Shown here in pieces: positions 44,076 to 52,436 of a stretch of 64,000 nucleotides of DNA. The notes beneath the pieces were generated by a model, which worked only from the letters and a program-made list of their open reading frames with translations, was not told the DNA's origin and searched no databases. The number at the start of each line of letters is the position of its first letter. Position 1 is the stretch's first letter. The translations under genes were made by a program, and so were the position numbers. The stretch comes from Bdellovibrionales bacterium. Its GTDB lineage: Bacteria; Bdellovibrionota; Bdellovibrionia; Bdellovibrionales; UBA1609. The stretch is from positions 62,001 through 126,000 of the forward strand of contig DAIDIG010000001.1 in the NCBI GenBank assembly GCA_027459485.1, read 5' to 3'.

Positions 44076-45179
44076 ATGCAACTTAAACGACGTTTATTGT
44101 CTAAGCTTTTGATAGTCCTTTTTTATGCTTCTCTTTTTGTGACTCTTGGCCTTTGCTTCAACAATTGCCAGGCAACTCATGATTTAGCATCTGCTGACAG
44201 TGCTTCAATTTTATCGGCGGGTGGGACATTAACAGCTGACCCCACGCTTGAATCGCAGGCCGTTTCGATATTGAATACCTACTGCGTTGCTTGCCATGGC
44301 GGCGCGCCCGGGAATGGTGGTGTCCATAATATAACCGATAAAAACTCTCTTTTTCTTCAGGGACTCATCTTTCCCGGCAAAGGCACACAAGGTCTGTTAA
44401 TCAGCGCGATTTCACCTGGGGGACTAATGCCACCCGGAATGTCGCTGTCCTCGCAAGACGTTCAGACGATAGAAAACTGGATCGGCTCGATGAAAATTGT
44501 GCCGGCGGCGGTAGGCTCATCGACGTCCGGCTCTACCGGAACATCCGGCTCTACTGGTACACCCGGCTCTACTGGTACATCCGGCTCGTCTGGATCAACA
44601 GGAGCTGCAATCAATGCCGATCCCACACTAACGTCGCAAGCGCAAAGCATTTTGACGACGTATTGTGGCAGTTGTCACATATCGACTGCAGCTGGTGGTA
44701 TTTCAAATATCGACAATGCGAATTCGCTTTATGCGCAAGGGCTTATTGTTCCTGGGCAAGGCACGCAAGGGTCATTGATCGCTGCCATTTCACCCGGCGG
44801 CAATATGCCGCTCGGCAACGCCGGATCTATGTCGTCACAAAACTTAACTATTCTTGAGAACTGGATCAATTCTATGCAAGTTGTGGCTGGATCATCAGGA
44901 ACGTCTCCGACCGTTCCGCCGCCGCCGCCGCCTCTGACAGATACGTATCAAAGTTTAAATGCCAATATTTTCGTTCCATACTGCGTGTATTGCCATGGAC
45001 CCAATTCAAGCCAGGGTGATGGGCTGCGGCTCGATACGTATCAAAGCGTTTACAATAGCAGAGGCGACGTGCTTGAGAAGTGTTTATCCGGGAGTATGCC
45101 AAGAGGTGGCCCGCCACTAACCTCAGCGGAGCTCGCAGCCCTTCAAGACTGGGTAAACGCAGGCGCCCCAAACGACTGA
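44076..45179 (+). CDS. Exported protein with three cytochrome-c-like CxxCH domains
   Basis: 367 aa from the ATG at 44076, preceded by GGGGGGAG. The N-terminus is hydrophobic and ends LGLCFNNCQ, lipoprotein-like with Asn before the Cys. Three domains each have one haem motif and a possible distal Met: CVACH...MPPG, CGSCH...MPLG and CVYCH...MPRG. Domains 1 and 2 are close duplicates. Linkers are (GSTGTS)n and a proline run. It resembles planctomycete-type c cytochromes and would be a periplasmic or outer-membrane electron carrier. Confidence 0.78.
   Translation: MQLKRRLLSKLLIVLFYASLFVTLGLCFNNCQATHDLASADSASILSAGGTLTADPTLESQAVSILNTYCVACHGGAPGNGGVHNITDKNSLFLQGLIFPGKGTQGLLISAISPGGLMPPGMSLSSQDVQTIENWIGSMKIVPAAVGSSTSGSTGTSGSTGTPGSTGTSGSSGSTGAAINADPTLTSQAQSILTTYCGSCHISTAAGGISNIDNANSLYAQGLIVPGQGTQGSLIAAISPGGNMPLGNAGSMSSQNLTILENWINSMQVVAGSSGTSPTVPPPPPPLTDTYQSLNANIFVPYCVYCHGPNSSQGDGLRLDTYQSVYNSRGDVLEKCLSGSMPRGGPPLTSAELAALQDWVNAGAPND
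44526..44597 (+). repeat. Four 18-bp tandem repeats in the cytochrome linker
   Basis: Four consecutive 18-bp units, each close to TCCGGCTCTACTGGTACA, encode the repeating linker GSTGTS. They keep the reading frame, so copy-number change would alter linker length only. Confidence 0.9.
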
Positions 45180-45194
45180 AAGTGATCTGAGACA

Positions 45195-45222
45195 CCTCGC
45201 GAAGATTCAGTAAATCGCGGGG
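45195..45222 (+). terminator. Hairpin between convergent genes
   Basis: CCTCGCG pairs with CGCGGGG (one G-T pair) around a 14-base loop. It spans the stop codon of the minus-strand GTPase gene and follows the cytochrome gene. The T tract is poor, so it may act only as a transcript end stabiliser. Confidence 0.35.
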
Positions 45223-47204
45223 GGGTTCTCTTTCAATCGCCGAGTAGCGGAGCGTAATCTGTAGAATTCCTTAGTCACAGGAATTCCGTTTGGCTGAGGG
45301 TCAAATTTGGTGAAGCGATTAAATACATCTGTAAAAAACGGCAACTGCTGATCATGAAACCAGTCGCCGATTTTTTTGAGCCATTCTTTGCCCGGTTTGC
45401 GAGTATCCTTAAACGAAAGAAAGCGGGCCCATAATACAGCCGCGGCCAAGCCCATGGCAGTTTTGATATCAGCGGCCCCGGACATAAACATATACAGTAC
45501 AACCAACCCTGCTGGTGTCACTGCCAATACGGACCGGCCGTAGCTTTTTGTATTGTACCAAACTCCGGTTCGGCCCACAGCTTTCTCTAAATCCGCTTGA
45601 ACGATGTAAATCAAGCGAAAAACATTATCGAGCGATGATTTTTTTATTTCGTCGGCGATATGATCCCAATCGCGATTGAGAAACCCGTCGATTCGTCTAG
45701 TGACTTCCGGTACGCGAGGCAGGTGAAGTTCTACGAAATCGCCTTTTTCGACAATATACGGTGCTTCATTTTCGGGTATGTTGTATCGCTCGTGAATTTC
45801 ATCGACGGCCTTTTTAATTTTCAACACACCGTCCTCATCTTTCGGTAAGTTCATGTACCCGCGCGAAGCCGCGAGCAACATCACTGAAATGACGTGATCC
45901 ACAGTGGCATTCAAAAATGATTTCATGCGCTCGGTATCTTTTTCGTCCAGGGTCAAGGACGTCTTGATATTGCTGAACCAACCGAACGGATGCCCGATAA
46001 AACGGGCCATCGCGTGCAAGCCGAGTTTGCGGTTGATCGCTATTTCGTGAAGGTCAGTTGCCATTTTGTCGTGAGGGAAGTTTCGCAGCGATCGATCGAC
46101 AGAAGACCTCAATAAAACGCGAAACGCCTTATCGGTCAATCTCACATCCGCTTCGTTCAGTTCGAGGTGCTGGATGTCTTCATCGATGCCGTTGATAACA
46201 AATTTAAAATTGTTTTGTAGAGATTGGCGGCGTTGCTTGAGAGCGCCCAAATTTAATGTATCGAGCAGAACGGGAAATGGATCGGTATTCAATAAAGGCT
46301 TTAAGCTTGGTTGAGCTTGACCACCGGCCACGTCGGGTGAATCAATTAATGCGTACGTCCCCTGCACGGGGTCGGGAAAGCGAGTCTTAGGATTGATCGG
46401 CGAGTTTGGAAACATCGCCCGCGCCATTTCGTACAAATGGGTCAGCACATCTCGGGTTTGCATTGAGGCAGGGGCTCGAAATATTAGAATCACCGGCTTT
46501 TCGCCGATGCTGCGAAAGGTGTCGCGAAGCGTTTGAATATTGAACTCGTTGCGATAATTCGTATAAGTAAAAACATAGACGAGGACATCGCCCCAAAGTG
46601 CGGCTAGCGAAGCAGCTCGATGGTGTTCTTGAATATCAAACGACGGCGCGTCGATGAGAATCAGGTTTTTGTAGAACCGTTGTGCCGGGAATACGACCGG
46701 CGGGCCAGGTTTTACGGTCATCGCAGGTGACTCCCACGGCACAATTCTGCGGAATCGTTGCACGAGCATCGAACCGTGCGCAGTGGTTGCGTTAGTAACA
46801 AGGACTAACCTCGAAGTTGAACCTTCTGAAAAATCACGCGCCGAAATGCGATCGGGCGCGAGAAGCGAATTAAGTATCGTCGATTTACCTGAATTGCCGG
46901 GACCGACGAACGAAATGGCCAGTTGATTTGAATGAGATTGGCGCGCGGGAAGAATATAGTCGACTAATATTTGATACCAAGCCGGAGGATTGGGCTCACG
47001 CTCCAATCGATGCACGAGCGCTGGAGAATCCTGAATCAGATAGAGGAGAGCTTCGTCCGCCGACATTTTCTTGTCACCCGGGTCGGGGACCAATATTGCC
47101 TCGCACTTATCGCGCGACCTCTTCCAGGGAATTAACCTGACGGCGCTCGCCGCCTGCTCGTTTATCATAAGTAGACAAACGAGCAGGCAAATTATTCTCT
47201 TCAT
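45207..47204 (-). CDS. Dynamin-like P-loop GTPase with signal peptide and C-terminal membrane hairpin
   Basis: 665 aa. Residues 1-21 look like a Sec signal (MKR, hydrophobic IICLLVCLLMI, ASA cleavage site). The G domain has G1 FVGPGNSGKS (101-108), a Thr after EGS as possible G2, and G3 ILIDAPS (Asp185; Ser replaces the usual Gly). The expected (N/T)KxD G4 is not visible; FRAPA stands there. Helical regions follow, then two hydrophobic segments (about 558-577 and 582-598) and a basic tail. The order G domain, helical stalk, membrane hairpin suits a membrane-remodelling dynamin relative. The predicted export is hard to reconcile with GTP supply. Last gene of a four-gene operon. Confidence 0.72.
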   Translation of the reverse strand: MKRIICLLVCLLMINEQAASAVRLIPWKRSRDKCEAILVPDPGDKKMSADEALLYLIQDSPALVHRLEREPNPPAWYQILVDYILPARQSHSNQLAISFVGPGNSGKSTILNSLLAPDRISARDFSEGSTSRLVLVTNATTAHGSMLVQRFRRIVPWESPAMTVKPGPPVVFPAQRFYKNLILIDAPSFDIQEHHRAASLAALWGDVLVYVFTYTNYRNEFNIQTLRDTFRSIGEKPVILIFRAPASMQTRDVLTHLYEMARAMFPNSPINPKTRFPDPVQGTYALIDSPDVAGGQAQPSLKPLLNTDPFPVLLDTLNLGALKQRRQSLQNNFKFVINGIDEDIQHLELNEADVRLTDKAFRVLLRSSVDRSLRNFPHDKMATDLHEIAINRKLGLHAMARFIGHPFGWFSNIKTSLTLDEKDTERMKSFLNATVDHVISVMLLAASRGYMNLPKDEDGVLKIKKAVDEIHERYNIPENEAPYIVEKGDFVELHLPRVPEVTRRIDGFLNRDWDHIADEIKKSSLDNVFRLIYIVQADLEKAVGRTGVWYNTKSYGRSVLAVTPAGLVVLYMFMSGAADIKTAMGLAAAVLWARFLSFKDTRKPGKEWLKKIGDWFHDQQLPFFTDVFNRFTKFDPQPNGIPVTKEFYRLRSATRRLKENPPAIY

Positions 47205-47209
47205 AACTT

Positions 47210-48427
47210 CTATTTCTGTAAAATCGCACGGTAGACAGTTTTCTCGTCTGCATTATATTTCATAACTAAAGCATCTCGGTATTTTTGTGCGACAGTCGAA
47301 CTGAACAACATTTTGCCGACAATCAAGTTCTTAAATGCCGGAGTTCGATTGTTCAGATGGTATTGCGCGACAGTACGCTGAATCGTCGAAACTCCTTCGG
47401 CGCATTCTTGCATGTCAATCGAATACCGATCGTTGGAATTTAAATTACAAGTGACGTGAATGTTCGGAGCGTTTTCTTGTAACCATTCAAGGCCTTCGCG
47501 CGCTTGTCGGCGATTTTCGCGAAACAGAACGACGCGGTTCCAGCTGTAATCGCTACCGCTGAAAGTATTGGGGCCGAAGCCGAACTTCAGGTGTTGATAC
47601 CAATGGTTTTTCGGTGCCGCCAATTGGCTGATCAGGCGGATTTGCATTTCCATCGGACTGTCGGTGGCATCGAGATGAATGCGAAGCTCGCCTTGGTCCT
47701 CATACATGTTGCGATCGTGAGCGCCAAGTATGACGCGATCGAAGCCAAGTTTCGCCGCTTCTTCGGCGCTTGGTTGGTCCTTTACGTACAATGTCGAAAG
47801 AGCGAAACCGAGACGCTCGAGGCCGTCATGATAGACGATGGGTTGAATATCGGGGGCCGGGCTCACTCGTATAAAATATTTGCTCAGAATTTCATGTGCT
47901 CTTTCGCTATTTTCTTTTCGCACGTCCGATAAGCTCACATTGTTCAACAAATTCACTTCTTTGCTGATAAACTGAGCCATAACGTCTGAAGGAGCTTGAT
48001 AAGGGATCACGAGTTCTTGATCAGAGTACGTGAGACCACCCCAATCGCCGGCATCACCGATTTGAACGTACACTTCACGAACGAGCCGCTTCGAGTCTTC
48101 GTTCAGCTTCGAAAGAGCGATCTCCAGATTTTGCAACCCTTGCACGCAATCGCGGTTTTTTGTCGATGTCGAAAACATCCCTTCATCGCACGACGTGGTG
48201 ACGCCGAAAGCACCTTGAATGCGGTATTGCAGCTCCTTCGAATAGTCGGTATCGCCGCGCGCGATTTGTTCGACGCGCTGGCCGACTTTCGCCTGCACTT
48301 CTGCCGCAGGTGGCGGCATCGGCGGCACCGCGGCGGTTGCCACCGTTGCTAGTAATATTAGACCTGTGGCAAGCGTGAACCCGGTCGCGATGACTCGGTT
48401 AGCCCGCCCGTTGATTGATGGTTTCAT
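47210..48427 (-). CDS. Exported protein with repeated Cys motif (GTPase operon)
   Basis: 405 aa. A strong AAAGGAGGAAC site precedes the ATG. The signal peptide (FTLATGLILLATVATA-AV) is followed by a short proline-rich stretch. Two related segments are visible: TSCDEGMF...DCVQGLQNLEIAL near the N-terminus and VTCNLNSN...ECAEGVSTIQRTV near the C-terminus, each with two Cys about 15 residues apart, suggesting one disulfide per repeat. The middle is mixed alpha/beta. No family is recognised. It overlaps the upstream gene by 29 bases and precedes the GTPase by 5. Confidence 0.65.
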   Translation of the reverse strand: MKPSINGRANRVIATGFTLATGLILLATVATAAVPPMPPPAAEVQAKVGQRVEQIARGDTDYSKELQYRIQGAFGVTTSCDEGMFSTSTKNRDCVQGLQNLEIALSKLNEDSKRLVREVYVQIGDAGDWGGLTYSDQELVIPYQAPSDVMAQFISKEVNLLNNVSLSDVRKENSERAHEILSKYFIRVSPAPDIQPIVYHDGLERLGFALSTLYVKDQPSAEEAAKLGFDRVILGAHDRNMYEDQGELRIHLDATDSPMEMQIRLISQLAAPKNHWYQHLKFGFGPNTFSGSDYSWNRVVLFRENRRQAREGLEWLQENAPNIHVTCNLNSNDRYSIDMQECAEGVSTIQRTVAQYHLNNRTPAFKNLIVGKMLFSSTVAQKYRDALVMKYNADEKTVYRAILQK

Positions 48428-49598
48428 TTTTACGTTCCTCCTTTAAATGAATCAATGCCGCGTCGACCGAGCCGTATTTGGTCTCCATTTCGGCTAAAAA
48501 ATTTTGATTTTCGACGAGAAATTTGTACGCCGCTTGCCTATCCAATCCGGCTATGAGGTGCAAATAGGCATAATAAAGTTGCGGCGAGTTTAAGTTCGAT
48601 TGCGTGACCTGTTCACCTTTCGCCATGAGGTCGGCCCACTTCGATAGTGTCATGCCCTTGAGTGAAACGCCCGGTTGCAAAAACGAAAAGTGCGCCGACG
48701 CCTCGCTGTCGAGTTTCGTGAACGCCAGTGAAAACGCCACAAGTGCACCAACCGACATGGCCCATCGGAGTGCAGGCAAATCCACACTCACCTGGGCGCG
48801 CTTCAGTAGCGGTGAAACGCCTTTGACCCAGAGAAGTATGGAGCCAACCAATTCGCCGAGAGCCCATGTGACCCGTGCGACTTTCTTTCGTCGTGCTGCC
48901 ACATTATTTAAATGGCGGACGATATCGGCCGATGTTTTAAAATCGAGCGCACTGCGAAAGCCGAAGACGGTTTCGTGCAAATTCTTAAGATCCTGATGAG
49001 TTTGCACCAAAGCTGTCAGCCATTGCATGCGATTGGCTCGTACGCACTGTACTTGGGCCGTGGGGTCGAGCATCGAAATGCCGCCTTCTTGACCCGCGAT
49101 AGCCAAGCTAAAAAGCACGGTTTCGAACAGTTTGAGCGTGTAAAGCCGGCCCTCGATATTTTTTTTAAGATCAAGGTTTGACCCGTTGTCAGCCAACCAA
49201 ACGGTCGGCGATAAAAGCTGATCGTAGTATTCGACCAGTTGAGTTCCGACTGCCGCATATAGATGATCGAATCTTTCGCAGTTCGGTGAGCGGCTGGATA
49301 GATCGTTGGTCTCTCGTTCAACCTGGGCGAATGACGACTGAAACTCGTTCAGCGCATTCAATCTGGCTCGGGGATCGGTGGACGGAGCAACTCCATCGCG
49401 AATTCCAATGTACGTTTGTAGAGTTTGAATTTCGCGGTCCGTTTGCATTTCGTTCACCTCTCCAGCCGATACCATTTGTGTTCCCATTGTCAGGACGATC
49501 AACGTCGCCAATCCTTGCTTAATCCAGCGGCTGCGCCAATTGAGTCGGAACTTTCGCTTCGTTTTGCAGTTCCGTCCGCAAATCGTCAGGGAAGTCAT
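48399..49598 (-). CDS. Exported/membrane helical protein (GTPase operon)
   Basis: 399 aa. A basic 30-residue n-region leads into GLATLIVLTMGTQMVSA, a signal peptide or anchor. The ATG at 49598 is kept because no better start follows, but it overlaps the upstream gene by 80 bases, so a TTG near residue 30 is possible. The protein is mainly helical, with two hydrophobic segments (TWALGELVGSILLWVKGV and LRWAMSVGALVAFSLAF) and two isolated Cys. Not recognised. It is probably an envelope partner of the GTPase. Confidence 0.6.
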   Translation of the reverse strand: MTSLTICGRNCKTKRKFRLNWRSRWIKQGLATLIVLTMGTQMVSAGEVNEMQTDREIQTLQTYIGIRDGVAPSTDPRARLNALNEFQSSFAQVERETNDLSSRSPNCERFDHLYAAVGTQLVEYYDQLLSPTVWLADNGSNLDLKKNIEGRLYTLKLFETVLFSLAIAGQEGGISMLDPTAQVQCVRANRMQWLTALVQTHQDLKNLHETVFGFRSALDFKTSADIVRHLNNVAARRKKVARVTWALGELVGSILLWVKGVSPLLKRAQVSVDLPALRWAMSVGALVAFSLAFTKLDSEASAHFSFLQPGVSLKGMTLSKWADLMAKGEQVTQSNLNSPQLYYAYLHLIAGLDRQAAYKFLVENQNFLAEMETKYGSVDAALIHLKEERKNETINQRAG

Positions 49599-51246
49599 TG
49601 AGGTTTATTCCTTTTTTAGAGAGTGCAAGTAAGTAATCGTTAACTGTCAGATATCGGGTATTGATCGGATCAAGCGCCCAGAAGGTCAGCAAACCGGACG
49701 CGCTGCCGACGGCTGTGGATTGGATCCATTTTTTGCCGGCTTCGCTGGTCAGCATTTGCGACAAGCGTGAGTTGGTTGTCCAATCTTTTACTTGAGTTGT
49801 GCCACGTCTGAAGAAGCCGGCCGTGTCTTGAGCCCAGCCACGCATACGACTCGCGGCCATGCCGATAACAGTCGGGCCCGTCGTAATCAATCGATGGCCG
49901 TCTTCGGTAATAGTTTCAACTCCACGACCTCGGACGTAGAAATATTCGTAACCTTTCGACGTGATCGTGCGAACCGTTAAGTAGATTGTACCCTCGACCT
50001 GGTTCATCGCAAGGTACGGAATTCCAGTTCGGTTGAACTTCAAACCCCGTATAATTTCCATTTGTTCAGGGGCAACAGGGATGACTTCAAACCCACGCGC
50101 CAGCTGCGGCGGCAACGCACGGGCCATATCGCGCACAATCACTTGTTCCGGCGTCAAACGGCCGAATCGAGTTTTGAGCGCGCCCATCACGCGAATATAA
50201 AGAGAAGGGCGTACTGCTTTCACGACCGGAGAGACTGTTCCGCTCGGTGATACAGTTTCGCCTGTTACAGTTTCGCCAGTTGCGCCTGGGATGGTTCCAT
50301 TTGTCGATTCGCCGACAGTTCCGGCGACGTCATCGAAAGTTTCAGGGCGGGAGACTTGGGCCGCTTGCTCAACGGCGGCTTCGCTGGCAGCGACTTCAGC
50401 TGCCTGTTGCGGAGCCACTCCGGCAGCCGTGGCACCGGCGGCACTTGCCGCACGAGATGCAGCGGTGGCATCTTCAGCGGCCGTCTCAGAGACGATGCCT
50501 TCAGCCGCGGATTTGCTGCCGCGCCTAAATAATGAACTGATCCAATCTGAGGTTGTTTGATATCCGCGCTTAATGCCATTCACGATGGCATTTTTCGGTG
50601 TCTGCACGATTGAAGAATCAAGTGCGTTGCTGCCGGCATCCACGATCTCAGGGGCGTAAGCACCTGTCACCAGAGCAACAACGGTCGCAGTCCCATATTT
50701 AAAGTATCGACCGTAGCGATCGTGATCTTGAATTGTTTGAATCAACCGCTTATTGAGGGCCGTATCGAGAATTTGAACTTTATCCTCATCTTCGGCGGAA
50801 AATTGGCCGGCATTGCGCAACTTTAAAATGGCTGCCGAAATTTCGCCCAGCCGAATCGGGGCTTTTCTCTGTGTATCAAAAACTTGATCCACGACTGTTT
50901 CGCCAGAGAACGTACCCCTTAAGTACCCAACGAGCAGGCGGCCGCCCTTCGTATTGATTGCCGTGGCTGGCGGTACGTCGTTTGGGATTTGCCCAATACG
51001 CGACTGCACGCCGAGGGCGGCTCCGGTAAAAGGGACGAGGAGTCCTCCTCGACTTGTTGAATTCGGAGTACCCGATGTGTTGGTGTGGGATTGGGCCGAA
51101 TTTTGTGCCGACGTGTTCGCCGTGCCCTTATTGTCTTGGCTCGTATTCGGCGGCGCTGAATTCTTGGTGGAATGCGATCGGGGCGCGCATCCAAACAGAA
51201 ATAGGATAGCTATGGCGGTGCCCACCACTCGTTCTTTGCTCTTCAT
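49519..51246 (-). CDS. Large lipoprotein (GTPase operon)
   Basis: 575 aa from the ATG at 51246, which has an AGAGGAG site; upstream frame extensions lack one. The signal peptide ends FLFGCAPRS, an acceptable lipobox. A Ser/Thr/Asn-rich linker, a folded region (GRRLLVGYLRGTFSGETVVDQ), a hydrophobic patch (ATVVALVTGAYAP), an Ala/Glu-rich low-complexity region of about 70 residues and a C-terminal domain with YFYVRGRGVETI follow. A second hydrophobic segment (VGSASGLLTFWAL) lies near the end. No family is recognised. It is the first gene of the operon, so it sets the transcript start. Confidence 0.65.
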   Translation of the reverse strand: MKSKERVVGTAIAILFLFGCAPRSHSTKNSAPPNTSQDNKGTANTSAQNSAQSHTNTSGTPNSTSRGGLLVPFTGAALGVQSRIGQIPNDVPPATAINTKGGRLLVGYLRGTFSGETVVDQVFDTQRKAPIRLGEISAAILKLRNAGQFSAEDEDKVQILDTALNKRLIQTIQDHDRYGRYFKYGTATVVALVTGAYAPEIVDAGSNALDSSIVQTPKNAIVNGIKRGYQTTSDWISSLFRRGSKSAAEGIVSETAAEDATAASRAASAAGATAAGVAPQQAAEVAASEAAVEQAAQVSRPETFDDVAGTVGESTNGTIPGATGETVTGETVSPSGTVSPVVKAVRPSLYIRVMGALKTRFGRLTPEQVIVRDMARALPPQLARGFEVIPVAPEQMEIIRGLKFNRTGIPYLAMNQVEGTIYLTVRTITSKGYEYFYVRGRGVETITEDGHRLITTGPTVIGMAASRMRGWAQDTAGFFRRGTTQVKDWTTNSRLSQMLTSEAGKKWIQSTAVGSASGLLTFWALDPINTRYLTVNDYLLALSKKGINLNDFPDDLRTELQNEAKVPTQLAQPLD

Positions 51247-51479
51247 GATTTTTCTCCTCTGCGCAAAGCCCCTCAGGTCGTTGGCCGCACGCCACGAAAA
51301 TTGGCCTGCTGTTGCCTCACGCGAAAAATATTTAACACATCCGACATGGCGTCTTTGCAACGGCCATGCCATTTCGAATGCCGTGTAAGATCGTTGAAAA
51401 TATTGAGCGGTCGGTTCTAACAGTAACGACCATGTTCAATATTGCCTCGTACGGGGAAGTTCGCCTCGTTGACCATGCG

Positions 51480-51493
51480 ACAATATTTATTGT
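51480..51493. promoter_or_regulatory. 14-bp palindrome upstream of the divergent exported gene
   Basis: ACAATATTTATTGT is a perfect inverted repeat (6-2-6) ending 11 bases before the ATG at 51505. A second inverted pair, AATATTGA and TCAATATT about 30 bases apart, lies upstream at about 51398-51442. Both sit in the shared control region of the GTPase operon and its divergent neighbour and could be operator sites. Confidence 0.35.
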
Positions 51494-51504
51494 TTGATGC
51501 GCGC

Positions 51505-52395
51505 ATGAAACTGTTAGCTTTTCTACTGTTAGCCGGCTTGGCCGCGGTGACTTCGGCGCAAACACCACGAATGCTGGTCGCGACCTCGCACAGTAAAACA
51601 GTTGTCGCACCGGGCTCTGATATCATTGGCGATGCCCGCCACATTCCACCCATCGGGTGGCCGCTTGACCCTATGGTCTATTCATCAGGTTACATTCTCG
51701 GCGCTCTCACAGGCGTGCACAAAACAGGCTATGTCATTCAGACGCTCGAGGGGTTCGTCAAAGTCGGTGAGGCCAGCACGAGCGGTGGGTACGTCAACCA
51801 GAGATGCTTCAACCAAAAAAAGAACAATATTAAATACGGCCCCAATTATCCGGCTGAGGTGCAAGCGGCTCAAGAGGATTGCACAGTCGAATTGAACCCT
51901 TTTCCATTTAGTAATCTCGACGAAGATTTGATCGCTCAGTTGTCATCCGTTGGTACGTCCGAAGTCGTACTGTTTTACAAATCCTATTTCTGGCTACCTT
52001 TTGTGCAGTCGCAAAATTATCTAGAAAAAGTCTACTTGGTTGACCCGACGGTATTGCCTCCGAAAGCGACGTACGAAGTCCCAATCCCGATATTGGCGCA
52101 CGTGCCGCGACTCGTGACGGGCTTCTATGTCGGGCGAATCGTCAAGGCCTCTCTCGACAACGTCATTCGAAAGTCACATCAAGTTGTGATTCAACAAGGC
52201 ACAGGCGGCGCGATTTATACCCAGGTCAGCGTGCCCAATCATCGACTCTTTCGATTCATTGTGGACGCGATGGCAACCGGGCGCTATTTGCGACTTTATT
52301 GGTACGGCTTGATGGAGCCGTTTGCATTCCCTGATAACGTGGCACATGGTTACAAAACTTATCAGTATGCCTACAAGGTTGAACTGTTAAATTAA
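51505..52395 (+). CDS. Exported protein divergent from the GTPase operon
   Basis: 296 aa. ATG at 51505 starts a clean signal peptide (MKLLAFLLLAGLAAVTSA-QT). Earlier in-frame ATGs would precede it with 21 residues. The mature protein is beta-rich with many Tyr and Val, two Cys (QRCFNQ and EDCTVEL), and FPFSNLDEDLIAQL in the middle. No lipobox or barrel end signature. Not recognised. The shared promoter region suggests it belongs with the GTPase operon. Confidence 0.6.
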   Translation: MKLLAFLLLAGLAAVTSAQTPRMLVATSHSKTVVAPGSDIIGDARHIPPIGWPLDPMVYSSGYILGALTGVHKTGYVIQTLEGFVKVGEASTSGGYVNQRCFNQKKNNIKYGPNYPAEVQAAQEDCTVELNPFPFSNLDEDLIAQLSSVGTSEVVLFYKSYFWLPFVQSQNYLEKVYLVDPTVLPPKATYEVPIPILAHVPRLVTGFYVGRIVKASLDNVIRKSHQVVIQQGTGGAIYTQVSVPNHRLFRFIVDAMATGRYLRLYWYGLMEPFAFPDNVAHGYKTYQYAYKVELLN

Positions 52396-52436
52396 CCTGA
52401 TCTGCCGCCTTGACTGATCAGTGACCTGCGGCCACG

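Noticed and set aside
44526-44597. Short regular repeats resembling a CRISPR array
   Set aside because: Units are contiguous without spacers and encode the GSTGTS linker in frame.
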